From NCBI RefSeq assembly GCF_012927245.1, contig NZ_JABBGE010000005.1, forward strand, positions 186,001-250,000: 64,000 nucleotides of DNA, read 5' to 3'. Each line of letters begins with the position of its first letter. Position 1 is the first letter of the stretch. A program made the translations under genes and the position numbers. Shown in pieces: positions 16,396 through 25,387 of this stretch. The notes under the pieces were generated by a model that was given only the letters and a program-made list of their open reading frames with translations, was not told where the DNA came from and made no database searches. The DNA comes from Streptomyces sp. R302 (GTDB taxonomy: Bacteria > Actinomycetota > Actinomycetes > Streptomycetales > Streptomycetaceae).

Positions 16396-19194
16396 GTGTC
16401 AGCTCCCCGCTCCCGACCGGCCGCGTCGCTGGTCCTCACCGCCGCCCTGGCCGCCGCCGGTCTCGTACCGGCCGCCGCCGGGTCCGCCTCCGCCGCCACC
16501 GTCCCCGTGGGCGCGGGCGGATACTCCGACACCCGCCCCGCCGGGACCTCCGGTCCCACCACCAACACCGGGACCCCCGTCACCCCCAAGGTGACTGCCG
16601 CCGCCAAGGACCGGCCCGTCCCCACCAACGACTGGTGGTCCTCGCTCGCCTTCCAGCGCTACGGCGACAACCCGTACTCGACCCCCATGTACGGGCATCC
16701 GCTCACCTACCAGGCCGTCGCCGGCGGCCTGGAGATCGGCTACCCGACCACCCCGGCGATCGTCGGCGACGGCCGCCAGTACGAGTTCCCCCACAAGGCC
16801 GACCTCACCCTCGGGCTCACCGGGCTCAACTCGCCCGACACCAGGGCCGACGACTGGTCCGACTGGACCGTCACCCCCCTCTGGTCCGACGGCGCCCGCA
16901 CCCTGCGCACCACCATCGGCCACGGCCTGCCCTACGTGTACGCCAAGGGCACCGGCGGCGACGCCCGGATCACCACCGCCGCCCCGCCCACCGTCTTCGC
17001 CGACCAGGGCAACGTCCTCGGCATCACCGTCGCGGGCCACCACTACGCCCTCTTCGCCCCCTCCGGCACCGACTGGAACGTCTCCGGCACCACCCTCACG
17101 GCCGGCCTCGGCGGCAAGGACTACTTCTCCGTCGCCGTCCTCCCCTCCACCGACGCCCTCGCCACCTACCGGCGCTACGCCTACAGCTTCGTCACTGGCT
17201 CCCGCGTCGCCTGGTCCTCCTCCGGCGGCAGGGCCGACGCCACGTACACGCTCACCACGGAGGCGAAGGAGGGCACCGAGACCGGCACGCTCCAGGCCCT
17301 CTACCGGCACCAGTGGCTGAACTCCACCGACCCCCTCACCCCGTACACGTACGTCTCCCCGCGCGGCACCATGAAGGTCCGCGAGGGCCGCTCCTTCTCC
17401 ACCAGCCGCAAGCAGGCCGCCGTCCTGCCCGGGCTGCCCGCCACCGGCGCCGTCGACCAGGCCCGGCTGCGTACGTACCTCAACGAGGTGGTGAACTCCG
17501 CCGACCCGTTCTCCGGGGCCACCGACACGTACTGGACCGGCAAGGCGCTCGGGAAGCTCGCCCAGCTCGTGCCGCTCGCCGAACAGCTCGGCGACACGGC
17601 GCTGCGCGACCGGCTCCTCGGCCTGATCAAGGGCCGGCTCCAGGACTGGTTCACCACCGGCGGCGCGAACGAGTTCTCGTACGACCGCACCTGGAAGACC
17701 CTGACCGGCTACCCGGCCTCCTACGGCAGCGACACCGAACTCAACGACCACCACTTCCACTACGGCTACTACGTGTATGCCGCCGCGATCGTCGCCCAGT
17801 ACGACCGGGCCTGGGCCGCCGACTCCGCCTGGGGCGGCATGGTGAAGACCCTCGTCCGCGACGTCGCCAACCCCAGCCGCACGGACACCGCCTTCCCCTT
17901 CCTGCGCGGCTTCGACGTGTACGCCGGACACAGCTGGGCCTCCGGCCACTCCGGCTTCGCGGCCGGCAACAACCAGGAGTCGTCCTCCGAGTCCACCAAC
18001 CTCAGCGCCGCCCTCGTCCTGTGGGGCTCCGCCACCGGCGACGCCTCCCTGCGCGACCTCGGCGGCTACCTCCTCGCCACCGAGTCCGACGCCATCGGCC
18101 AGTACTGGTTCGACGCCGACCAGCAGGTCTTCCCCGGCTCCTTCGGCCACGACACCGTCGGCATGGTGTGGGGCAGCGGCGGCGCGTACTCCACCTGGTG
18201 GACCGCCAACCCCGAGGAGATCCACGGCATCAACACCCTCCCGGTGACCTCCGGCAACGCGCTGCACATGGGCGCCTATCCGGGCGCGATCCGGCGCAAC
18301 CTCGCCGAGATGGAGCGGGAGAACGGCGGCCCGGCCGTCGAATGGCGCGACATCCTCTGGGAGTTCGAGTCGCTCGCCGAACCGGCCCGCGCCAAGGGCA
18401 GGTTCGACGCCGTCGGCGGCAACTACACGCCGGAGGCGGGCGAGTCCCGCGCCCACACCTACCACTGGCTGACCACCCTGGACGCGCTCGGCGCCCCCGA
18501 CGCGACCGTCACCGGCTCCGTCCCGGCCTCCGCCGTCTTCCTCAAGGGCACCGAACGCACCTACGCCGCCCACAACTACGGCTCCGCGCCGATCACCGTC
18601 ACCTTCTCCGACGGCAAGTCCCTGACCGTACCGGCCCGTTCCACCGCCACCGGAAAGGGCACCGGCACCATCCCCTGCGGTCGGCCCGGCGGGCCCGCCT
18701 GCCCCGAGCCGAGCACCGGCGACACCTTCCGGCTCGCCTCCGGCGGCACGCTGACCACCGCCACCGACACCACCGCCGGCAGCGACACGATCGCCTCCGC
18801 CGGCGGCGCCAACCACGACGGCACCCCGCACCAGCCGCTCGTCTACGTGGCGCGGAACGTCACCGGCACCCTCACCCCGGGCGCCGCCACCGCCTTCCGC
18901 CTCGCCGTGGACGCCGGCACCTCCGTCGGCCTCGGCCAGCAGGTCCGGATCAGCTACGACCTCACCGGCGACGGCACCTTCGAACGCACCGAGACCTACC
19001 ACTACTTCGCCACCGACCCGGTGCCCGGCTGGGAGCGCTACGACCAGAACCGCGGCCTGAAGTCCGCCACCGGCACCCTCGGCGACCTCCGCGGCGGCAC
19101 CGTCCGCCTGGAGGTGTGGAGCGCCATCGGCAACGGCCCGTCGACCGTCCGCACCGGCACGGCCGACTCGGTCGTCGTCATCCCCTTCGACTGA
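16396..19194 (+). CDS. Secreted GH81 endo-beta-1,3-glucanase
   Basis: 932 residues from GTG 16396 (GTG 16387 also in frame). Seen: Sec signal peptide (to about residue 33, AGSASAA), a GH81 catalytic region with NDWWSSLAFQRYG at the start, ELNDHHFHYGYYVYAA (about 447-462) and NNQESSSESTN (about 525-535), both GH81 signatures carrying the catalytic acidic residues, then a Pro-rich joint and a C-terminal beta-sandwich region (about 775-932) that resembles a beta-1,3-glucan-binding module such as CBM56. It would cut laminarin or fungal cell-wall glucan outside the cell. Divergent from the transport operon and flanked by LacI operators. Convergent with the LacI gene, with a shared hairpin. Confidence 0.92.
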   Translation: MSAPRSRPAASLVLTAALAAAGLVPAAAGSASAATVPVGAGGYSDTRPAGTSGPTTNTGTPVTPKVTAAAKDRPVPTNDWWSSLAFQRYGDNPYSTPMYGHPLTYQAVAGGLEIGYPTTPAIVGDGRQYEFPHKADLTLGLTGLNSPDTRADDWSDWTVTPLWSDGARTLRTTIGHGLPYVYAKGTGGDARITTAAPPTVFADQGNVLGITVAGHHYALFAPSGTDWNVSGTTLTAGLGGKDYFSVAVLPSTDALATYRRYAYSFVTGSRVAWSSSGGRADATYTLTTEAKEGTETGTLQALYRHQWLNSTDPLTPYTYVSPRGTMKVREGRSFSTSRKQAAVLPGLPATGAVDQARLRTYLNEVVNSADPFSGATDTYWTGKALGKLAQLVPLAEQLGDTALRDRLLGLIKGRLQDWFTTGGANEFSYDRTWKTLTGYPASYGSDTELNDHHFHYGYYVYAAAIVAQYDRAWAADSAWGGMVKTLVRDVANPSRTDTAFPFLRGFDVYAGHSWASGHSGFAAGNNQESSSESTNLSAALVLWGSATGDASLRDLGGYLLATESDAIGQYWFDADQQVFPGSFGHDTVGMVWGSGGAYSTWWTANPEEIHGINTLPVTSGNALHMGAYPGAIRRNLAEMERENGGPAVEWRDILWEFESLAEPARAKGRFDAVGGNYTPEAGESRAHTYHWLTTLDALGAPDATVTGSVPASAVFLKGTERTYAAHNYGSAPITVTFSDGKSLTVPARSTATGKGTGTIPCGRPGGPACPEPSTGDTFRLASGGTLTTATDTTAGSDTIASAGGANHDGTPHQPLVYVARNVTGTLTPGAATAFRLAVDAGTSVGLGQQVRISYDLTGDGTFERTETYHYFATDPVPGWERYDQNRGLKSATGTLGDLRGGTVRLEVWSAIGNGPSTVRTGTADSVVVIPFD

Positions 19195-19200
19195 CCTGGG

Positions 19201-19227
19201 CGCCGGGCCTCACGCCGAGGCCCGGCG
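19201..19227. terminator. Bidirectional hairpin between GH81 and LacI genes
   Basis: CGCCGGGCCT (19201-19210), 7-nt loop, AGGCCCGGCG (19218-19227): perfect 10-bp stem overlapping the 3' end of the LacI gene and starting six bases after the GH81 stop. Confidence 0.65.
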
Positions 19228-20241
19228 CACCAGCGTCGTCGGCGTGATCAGCGGGTCCGGGGCGGGCGCCCCGGACCCCTGCTCGTTCAGCAGCCGCATC
19301 AGCAGCCGCACCATCAGCCGCCCCATGCCCTCGATGTCCTGCCGGACGGTCGTCAGCGGCGGGTCCGTGCGCTCGGCGATCGACGCCACGTCGTCGAAGC
19401 CGACCACGGCGACGTCCTCCGGCACCCGCAGCCCCCGCTCCCGCAGCACCCGCAGCGCGCCCGAGGCCATCAGGTCGTTGGCGGCGAACACCCCGTCCAC
19501 GTCGGGCCGCCGGTCGAGGAGTCCGGCCATCGCCCGGGCGCCGCTCTCGGCCGTGAAGTCGCCGTGCCCGACGAGTGCCGGATCCGGGTCCCCGAGCGCG
19601 TCGCGGTAGCCGTCGGCGCGGTCCACGGCCGAGGTCTGGTCGCGCGGACCGGCCAGGTGCGCGACGGTCCGGCAGCCCCGGTCGACCAGGAGCCGGACCG
19701 CCTCGCGCGCCCCGCCGCGGTTGTCGCAGTCGACGTACGGCATGCCGGGGCCGATCCCGTCCGTCGGCCGGCCGCCGAGCACCGTCGGGATCTTCGCCCG
19801 GCGCAGCACCGCCGCCAGCTCGTCCTCGTCGTGCAGGGAGAAGGCGAGCGCGCCGTCCACGTGCCCGCCGCCGAGGTACCGGGCGATCCGGTCGTGGTCG
19901 CCCGGACTCTCCACCCACAGCAGCACCAACTGCGAGTCGTGGGCGGTCAGTTCACGACTGATGCCGCGCACCTGCTCCTGGAAGAAGGGGTCGGAGAAGA
20001 TCCGGAACTCGGGCTCCGCGATGACCACCGCCACCGCGTCGTTGCGCCGGGTGACCAGGGTGCGGGCCGCCAGGTTCGGGACGTAGCCGAGCTCCTCCAC
20101 GGCCTGCCGCACCTTGTCGACCAGCGGAGCGCGTACCCCCGCGCCCCCGTTGACGACCCGGGAGGCCGTGGCCCGCGACACCCCGGCACGGGCCGCGACG
20201 GCCTCCAGGGTGGGGCGCGCCCCCGTCGTCTGCTCGGCCAC
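19210..20241 (-). CDS. LacI-family transcriptional regulator of the glucan locus
   Basis: 343 residues from GTG 20241. Seen: N-terminal LacI helix-turn-helix and hinge (TLEAVAARAGVSRATASRVVNG, then LGYVPNLAARTL), followed by a periplasmic-binding-protein-like sensor domain with FSDPFFQEQVRGI and GVFAANDLMASGAL. Related to CebR, the cellobiose-responsive repressor of Streptomyces. An operator copy 57 bp upstream of its own start suggests autoregulation, and two further copies control the divergent transport and GH81 genes. The inducer is probably a beta-1,3-linked gluco-oligosaccharide (inference from neighbours). Confidence 0.92.
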   Translation of the reverse strand: MAEQTTGARPTLEAVAARAGVSRATASRVVNGGAGVRAPLVDKVRQAVEELGYVPNLAARTLVTRRNDAVAVVIAEPEFRIFSDPFFQEQVRGISRELTAHDSQLVLLWVESPGDHDRIARYLGGGHVDGALAFSLHDEDELAAVLRRAKIPTVLGGRPTDGIGPGMPYVDCDNRGGAREAVRLLVDRGCRTVAHLAGPRDQTSAVDRADGYRDALGDPDPALVGHGDFTAESGARAMAGLLDRRPDVDGVFAANDLMASGALRVLRERGLRVPEDVAVVGFDDVASIAERTDPPLTTVRQDIEGMGRLMVRLLMRLLNEQGSGAPAPDPLITPTTLVRRASA

Positions 20242-20297
20242 GTAGGCCCCCTTCGTCTGCTCGGACCGGGTCAGGATATCCGTACCGGGCAGGGTCT

Positions 20298-20311
20298 TGA
20301 GAGCGCTCTCT
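20298..20311. promoter_or_regulatory. Third LacI-type operator, upstream of the LacI gene
   Basis: TGAGAGCGCTCTCT matches 13 of 14 positions of the operator core found twice at 16.1-16.3 kb. It lies 57-70 bp upstream of the regulator start codon, consistent with autoregulation. Confidence 0.78.
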
Positions 20312-20337
20312 GGATCACCGGCGGGCGGGGCGGTGGG

Positions 20338-21867
20338 TCACTCCCGGGCCGGGGCGAAGGAGACGAGACGGGGCTGCCGCTGGGCGTCGTCGCCGCTGAC
20401 GCCGTTGGGCATGGCGAGGATCCTCCCGCCGACCTGGAGGACGCGGCCCGCCATCGTGCTGTACTCGGCCTCGGCGGCGGCCGCCGGGTGCTTCATCAGC
20501 ACCTTCTCCGTGTCGGGCCCGCCCTTGCCGAGGACGAAGGTGCGGCCGGGGCGGCTGGGGGTGGCCGACTCGTACACGACAGTTCCCGTCGCGGAGCGGA
20601 AGCCGACCGGTGTCAGGGTCCTGCCGTCGTGCGTCCGGATTCCCCAGAGGAGCTTCCCGGTCGCCAGGTCGTAGGCGCCGACCCGGTCCGTGCCGCCGAC
20701 GTGGACCAGTCCGTGACCGACGACGATGCCCGGGCAGGGCTGGAGATCCGCGTCGATGCCGACGTGCACGCAGTGCTCGAAGCCCTTGGGGCGCGGGTCG
20801 ATGGTGCGGCGCAGCTCGCCCCGCGGGCCGAGGGCGACGATCCGCCAGTCTTCAGTGAGCCGTTCGTTGTCGATCGAGGTGTACACCACCGGGTCGACAG
20901 AGATCATCCGCTCCATCTGCCGGCCGGCCGGGGTCCGGTGGCGCCAGCGCACGGCGCCGGTGCGCGGATCGAGCTCGCGGAGCTGGGAGTACTGCTTCCG
21001 GCGGTCGACGCCGAGCGCGCAGGTGGCGGTGACGAGGAGCCTGCTGCCGCCGGCCACCTGGTCGGGGTGGCAGCGGCCCGGGTTCTCGGTGGGGACGGTG
21101 AAGAGCCGGGACCCGTCGGAGACGCGGAAGGCGGCGGCGCCGAGGCCCTCGGCGACGGCGAGGGTGTCCCCGCTGATCGCGGTGTGCACGATGATGGCGG
21201 GCGTGTCGCGGGAGGGGTCCCGCAGCAGCTCCTTCGTCCAGCCCGTCTTCCCGGTTCGCAGGTCGATCATCCGGAACCGGTCGCAGCGGGCGCCCCGCTG
21301 GGCGCCGCTGGTCGCGAGGACGAGGACGATCCGGCCGTCCGGCGTCGCGTGCTCCGGCGCCTCGCAGACCGGGGTGGGCAGGGTGAGGTTCCAGACCTCG
21401 GCGCCGTCCGAGAGCCGGTAGGCGGTGACCTCCCGGTACAGGGCCTGGACGATCGTGTCGCCGACGATCCAGGGGCCGTCGACGGGGACGGTGCGTCGGG
21501 GCAGGTCCGTCGTGTCCGAGGCGATCCAGGCGGAGGCCTCGCCGGGGCGGCGGGCGGCGGCCAGCTCCTGGGCGGTGGGGACGTGGACCGGTTCGGGGGT
21601 GCGGAGGGTGGGCTTGGGGGAGGTCGTCCCGGCGGATGGCGTGGCGGTGTTCTCCGGCGCGGTGTTCTCCGGCGCGGCGTTCGCCGGCCGCGCCCGCTCG
21701 ACGCCGTCCCCGAGGCCGTATCCGTACCAGCCCGCTCCGGCCACCGCGGCGACGAGCAGCGCCAGGCCGACGGCGAGCGCGGTCAGCGCGCGGTCGCGCC
21801 GGGGGCGGGGGACCGGTGCGGGGGCCTGCCGCCCCGGCGGATACCAGGACGGCGGTGTGTACGACAT
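20338..21867 (-). CDS. Membrane-anchored PQQ-like beta-propeller protein
   Basis: 509 residues from ATG 21867. Seen: Pro-rich cytoplasmic N-terminus (MSYTPPSWYPPGRQAP), one membrane segment (about residues 29-50, ALAVGLALLVAAVAGAGWYGYG), a Thr/Pro/Ala linker to about 100, and a long beta-rich domain with PQQ-type repeats such as AYRLSDGAEVWNLTLP, IDLRTGKTGWTKELL, LDPRTGAVRWRHRTP and YDLATGKLLWGIRTH. The propeller is outside the cell. Several Cys residues could form disulphides. Such proteins in Streptomyces are often of unknown role; no PQQ-dehydrogenase active site is obvious. The start region is AT-rich for this DNA (21902-21930), probably a promoter shared with the divergent gene. Confidence 0.85.
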   Translation of the reverse strand: MSYTPPSWYPPGRQAPAPVPRPRRDRALTALAVGLALLVAAVAGAGWYGYGLGDGVERARPANAAPENTAPENTATPSAGTTSPKPTLRTPEPVHVPTAQELAAARRPGEASAWIASDTTDLPRRTVPVDGPWIVGDTIVQALYREVTAYRLSDGAEVWNLTLPTPVCEAPEHATPDGRIVLVLATSGAQRGARCDRFRMIDLRTGKTGWTKELLRDPSRDTPAIIVHTAISGDTLAVAEGLGAAAFRVSDGSRLFTVPTENPGRCHPDQVAGGSRLLVTATCALGVDRRKQYSQLRELDPRTGAVRWRHRTPAGRQMERMISVDPVVYTSIDNERLTEDWRIVALGPRGELRRTIDPRPKGFEHCVHVGIDADLQPCPGIVVGHGLVHVGGTDRVGAYDLATGKLLWGIRTHDGRTLTPVGFRSATGTVVYESATPSRPGRTFVLGKGGPDTEKVLMKHPAAAAEAEYSTMAGRVLQVGGRILAMPNGVSGDDAQRQPRLVSFAPARE

Positions 21868-22021
21868 CGGGGGTCCCCCTGTGGATCACCGGCAGGTCGG
21901 AATTGCATTCTAGAATCTAATTCTGGTTTGGTCGTAGCATAGCGGCGCGGCACAGCGGCGCGCGTGGAAGGCGGCGCCGGCCGGCGACACAGGCGACACC
22001 GACGCGGGACCGGGGGCGACG

Positions 22022-22801
22022 ATGGTGCGGACCGACGCCGAACAGGGCGGCTACGAACAGCGGATGAGGGAGGCGGCGGCACGGGAGCGGCTCGGCGCCC
22101 ACCGCGGCGGCCACGCCTCGTCCGCGCCGGCGCGCAATCGCGGCGCCCTCGGGGTCGCGGTCCTCGCCGCCGTCCTCGCGGCGGCCGCCGTCGCCGCGCT
22201 CGCCGGCGGCTACGGCCCGCTCGCGATGGTCCCCGGACTCCCGCTCGTCCTCTGCCTCTTCTCCCTCCTCGGCCACCTCTTCTTCGGCAGCCGTACCCGC
22301 GACGCGCGCCTGGAGCAGTACGAGGGCGGGCTGGTCGTCCACCTCAAGGGCCGGATCCGGGTGGTCCGTTACGCCGACACGAAGATCCTCGACAACACCG
22401 TCCGCCGCACCCGGTACGGACAGACCCTCTCGGTCACGTACTCCTTCGGCCTCACCGACACCGAGGGGCGCAACCTCGTCGTCGGCAGCGTCTTCACCGG
22501 CGGCGAGATCTGGGGCCCGCTGCTGCGTCAGGACTCCGCCCGCGCCCAACTGCCCGGCGCCCTGGCCCGCCTCGACGCCGGCGAGCGCCTCGACTTCGGC
22601 CTGGTGTGGCTCACCGCCGCCGAACTCGGCTCGGGGCGCGCCTCCGCGCCCTGGCGCACGGTCCACGGGGTCGAGATGGCGGACGGCACCCTCACCGTGC
22701 GGGCCGAGGGACGGCGCGGACCGCTGGTCGTCGCCCCCACCCGCTACCTCGCGAACACCCCGCTGCTCCTCACGCTGATGGAGACCCTGCGCGTGCGGTG
22801 A
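22022..22801 (+). CDS. DUF6585-like membrane protein
   Basis: 259 residues from ATG 22022. Seen: charged N-terminus, two hydrophobic segments (about 40-65 and 68-88), then a beta-rich cytoplasmic part beginning LEQYEGGLVVHLKGRIRVVRYADTKIL, which looks like a PH/bPH2-like fold and is characteristic of DUF6585 proteins, and an Arg/Leu-rich end. Function unknown. Divergent from the propeller gene; the short gap has an AT-rich stretch with TTCTAGAA. Confidence 0.75.
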   Translation: MVRTDAEQGGYEQRMREAAARERLGAHRGGHASSAPARNRGALGVAVLAAVLAAAAVAALAGGYGPLAMVPGLPLVLCLFSLLGHLFFGSRTRDARLEQYEGGLVVHLKGRIRVVRYADTKILDNTVRRTRYGQTLSVTYSFGLTDTEGRNLVVGSVFTGGEIWGPLLRQDSARAQLPGALARLDAGERLDFGLVWLTAAELGSGRASAPWRTVHGVEMADGTLTVRAEGRRGPLVVAPTRYLANTPLLLTLMETLRVR

Positions 22802-22852
22802 GAGCGCGCGAACTCCCCTCCCTCAGTACTTACTTCAACTCTTGACGCAAGC

Positions 22853-22864
22853 TGGTCCAGACCT
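22853..22864. promoter_or_regulatory. DasR-type (dre) site upstream of the chitinase gene
   Basis: TGGTCCAGACCT matches the DasR responsive element consensus TGGTCTAGACCA at 10 of 12 positions and lies 89 bp upstream of the chitinase start. In Streptomyces such sites control chitin and N-acetylglucosamine genes. A TTGACG hexamer sits just before it. Confidence 0.75.
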
Positions 22865-22953
22865 CTGGCTTCTCGGTGCGCGCAGCCCCCGTTCTCCCCC
22901 ACCCGGGCCCGTCCTCCGGCCGCCCGGCGAACTCCGAGGAGCGTGTCCTCCCC

Positions 22954-24072
22954 ATGCGCAGAAGCCGATTCTCCGGGCGGGCCCTGGCCCTGACGGCCCT
23001 CACCGCCGTCCTGTCCGCCCTCTTCACCGCGGCGCCCGCCGAGGCCGCCGAGGGGTCCGTCACCGGACTCGCCGGCAAGTGCGTCGACGTCGCGGCGGCG
23101 AGCAGCGCCAACGGCACCGCCGTCCAGCTCTACACGTGCAACGGGACCGACGCCCAGCGCTGGTCCAACCCCGGGGACGGCACCCTGCACGCCCTCGGCA
23201 AGTGCCTCGACGTCGTCGACCGGGGCACCGGCGACGGCGCCTCGGTCCAGCTGTGGGACTGCAGCGGCGGCGCCAACCAGCAGTGGGCGGTCACCGCCGC
23301 CCGCGACATCGTCAACCCGGCCGCGAACAAGTGCCTGGACGTCCGCGGCAACAACAGCGCCGACGGCACCCGGCTGCAGATCTGGAGCTGCACCGGCGCG
23401 GCGAACCAGAAGTGGAACGCGCCCGCGAGCGGCGGCGGCACCCCCGACCCGTCCGGATTCGTCGTCACCGAGGCGCAGTTCAACCAGATGTTCCCGAACC
23501 GGAACCCCTTCTACACGTACGCGGGTCTGGTCGCCGCGACCAAGAAGTACCCGGCGTTCGCGGGCACCGGTGGCGACACCGTGAAGAAGCAGGAGGCCGC
23601 GGCCTTCCTCGCCAACGTCTCCCACGAGACGGGCGGCCTGGTCCACATCGTGGAGCAGAACACGGCCAACTACCCGCACTACTGCGACGGGAACCAGCCG
23701 TACGGCTGCCCGGCCGGCCAGGCCGCCTACTACGGCCGCGGCCCGATCCAGCTCTCCTGGAACTTCAACTACAAGGCCGCCGGCGACGCCCTCGGCATCG
23801 ACCTCCTGAACAACCCCTGGCGGGTCGAGCGCGAGCCGGACGTCGCCATGATGACCGGCCTCTGGTACTGGAACACCCAGAACGGCCCCGGCACCATGAC
23901 CGCCCACGACGCCATGGTCGACGGCGCCGGCTTCGGCCAGACCATCCGCTCCATCAACGGGTCCCTGGAATGCGACGGCCGCAACCCGGCACAGGTCCGG
24001 AGCCGCGTCGACGCCTACCTCCGGTTCACCTCGATCCTCGGGGTGGCGCCGGGCGGCAACCTGTACTGCTGA
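22954..24072 (+). CDS. Secreted GH19 chitinase with ricin-type lectin domain
   Basis: 372 residues from ATG 22954, GAGGAG eleven bases upstream. Seen: Sec signal peptide (to about residue 31, AEAAE), a ricin B-type lectin/CBM13 domain (about 35-155) with three QxW repeats (DAQRWSN, NQQWAV, NQKWNA), a short linker, and a GH19 catalytic domain (about 166-372) with ANVSHETGG carrying the catalytic Glu, YYGRGPIQLSWNFNY and a C-terminal GGNLYC. It cuts chitin, including fungal walls. CBM13 in place of the usual CBM5/12 is found in some Streptomyces chitinases. A DasR-like site upstream fits chitin-linked regulation. Convergent with the dehydrogenase gene. Confidence 0.95.
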   Translation: MRRSRFSGRALALTALTAVLSALFTAAPAEAAEGSVTGLAGKCVDVAAASSANGTAVQLYTCNGTDAQRWSNPGDGTLHALGKCLDVVDRGTGDGASVQLWDCSGGANQQWAVTAARDIVNPAANKCLDVRGNNSADGTRLQIWSCTGAANQKWNAPASGGGTPDPSGFVVTEAQFNQMFPNRNPFYTYAGLVAATKKYPAFAGTGGDTVKKQEAAAFLANVSHETGGLVHIVEQNTANYPHYCDGNQPYGCPAGQAAYYGRGPIQLSWNFNYKAAGDALGIDLLNNPWRVEREPDVAMMTGLWYWNTQNGPGTMTAHDAMVDGAGFGQTIRSINGSLECDGRNPAQVRSRVDAYLRFTSILGVAPGGNLYC

Positions 24073-24088
24073 CGCCTCCGTGACGGCG

Positions 24089-24129
24089 CGAGGGGCGGCG
24101 GCCGGTTCGATCCCGGCACCCGCCCCTCA
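24089..24129. terminator. Hairpin between chitinase and alcohol dehydrogenase genes
   Basis: GAGGGGCGG (24090-24098) pairs with CCGCCCCTC (24120-24128); GCCGG/CCGGC inside extends the structure. It fills the gap between two convergent stops. Confidence 0.55.
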
Positions 24130-24136
24130 CGCACGC

Positions 24137-25153
24137 TCAGGCGGTGGCGTCGAGGACCGCCCGGAAGCGGGCCCGGCCGGTGAGCATGTGCTCGTACGCC
24201 TTCGGGGCCTCGGAGAGCGGGAAGAGCTCGATGCTCGGTCTGATCCGCTGGGCGGCGCTGAAGGCGAGGTTGTCCTCGTTCTCGATCGGGGTGCCGGTGA
24301 GGTGGCCCTGGACGGTGCGGGTGCCGATGATCAGCTCCCCGGTGTCCACCTGCAGCGGGTCGGCGGCGGCGCCGAGGACCAGCAGACGGCCGCGCGGCGC
24401 GAGCCCCGCCACCAGGGGGCTCATCGAGGCGCCGGAGGACGCGGTGGCCAGGACGGCCGCCGCGCCGCCCAGCTCCTGCAGGACCTGCGCGACGTCCTGC
24501 GCGGTGCTGTCGACGTAGTCGTGGGCCCCCAGCTCGCGGGCCGCCGCCTCCTTGTCCCGGCCGCGGCCGACGGCGACGACGCGGTACCCGAGCGCGCGGG
24601 CGTACTGCACGGCGAGGTGCCCGAGCCCGCCGATGCCCTGCACCGCTATGAGCGCGCCCGGCCTGGCCCCGCTCCGCTGGAGGGCGGTGAACGTGGTCAG
24701 TCCGGCGCACAGCAGCGGCGCCGCCTCGGCCGGCGGCACGCCGTCGGGCACCCGGACGAGACCGCTGGCCCGCGCGTACACCACCTCCGCGTATCCGCCG
24801 TCGATCGTGGTCCCGGTCTGCTCCTGGTCCAGGCAGCTCACGAAGTCGCCCCGGCGGCACGGGTCGCACTCCCCGCAGTGCCCGGCGAGGAAGCCGACGC
24901 CGACGCGCTCGCCGGTCCGCCACGCGCGGACCCCGGGGCCGACCGCGTCGACCACGCCGACGACCTCGTGCCCGGGGACGATCGGCTGCGCGGGATCGGC
25001 GCGCATGCCCTCGGCCGCGAGGACGTCGGTGTGGCAGATGCCGCAGAACTCGACCCGGATCCGGACGTGGTTCGGAGCGGGGTCGACTAACTCCCGATCG
25101 ACGAGGCGGAAGTCCTGGGATCCGGTGACTTCGACGGCGCGGTAGGTGTCCAT
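24137..25153 (-). CDS. Zinc-dependent alcohol dehydrogenase
   Basis: 338 residues from ATG 25153. Seen: GroES-like N-terminal domain with catalytic zinc ligands CGICHTD and PGHEVVG, structural zinc cysteines in HCGECDPCRRGDFVSC, and a Rossmann domain with GIGGLGHLAVQYARALG (about 165-180). Cinnamyl/short-alcohol subfamily of the medium-chain dehydrogenases, likely NADPH- or NADH-linked. Divergent from a TetR gene across a 234-bp gap holding a tandem repeat and a palindrome, so the TetR protein probably controls it, perhaps in response to an aldehyde or electrophile (inference). Confidence 0.92.
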   Translation of the reverse strand: MDTYRAVEVTGSQDFRLVDRELVDPAPNHVRIRVEFCGICHTDVLAAEGMRADPAQPIVPGHEVVGVVDAVGPGVRAWRTGERVGVGFLAGHCGECDPCRRGDFVSCLDQEQTGTTIDGGYAEVVYARASGLVRVPDGVPPAEAAPLLCAGLTTFTALQRSGARPGALIAVQGIGGLGHLAVQYARALGYRVVAVGRGRDKEAAARELGAHDYVDSTAQDVAQVLQELGGAAAVLATASSGASMSPLVAGLAPRGRLLVLGAAADPLQVDTGELIIGTRTVQGHLTGTPIENEDNLAFSAAQRIRPSIELFPLSEAPKAYEHMLTGRARFRAVLDATA

Positions 25154-25177
25154 GTGCTCGCTGCTCCTGGGATAGGC

Positions 25178-25243
25178 CGGTGGTTCGGTGGCTCGGTGGT
25201 TCGGTGGTTCGGTCGTCGGTGGTTCGGATGCCGGTGGTTCGGA
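25178..25243. repeat. Tandem CGGTGGTT-type repeats next to the dehydrogenase start
   Basis: About seven imperfect copies of CGGTGGTT and GGTGGTTCGGAT-like variants, rich in G and T on this strand, lie immediately upstream of the dehydrogenase start and between it and the TetR operator. Confidence 0.75.
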
Positions 25244-25254
25244 AGTCAATATGA

Positions 25255-25273
25255 CCGACCGTCTTTCGATCGG
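25255..25273. promoter_or_regulatory. Probable TetR operator
   Basis: CCGACCG-(TCTTT)-CGATCGG, a near-perfect inverted repeat (6 of 7 pairs) in the divergent region, 115 bp from the TetR start and 102 bp from the dehydrogenase start. Confidence 0.6.
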
Positions 25274-25387
25274 CAAGCATGGATCTCGAGGAGTCGTTCG
25301 GGTCAAATGCCCCTGATCGGAGGTGATTTGACGGCACCCTGGACGGCAGCCGTTCGTATCCGGGGCGAGGAGAGCGAGGAGAGCGCA

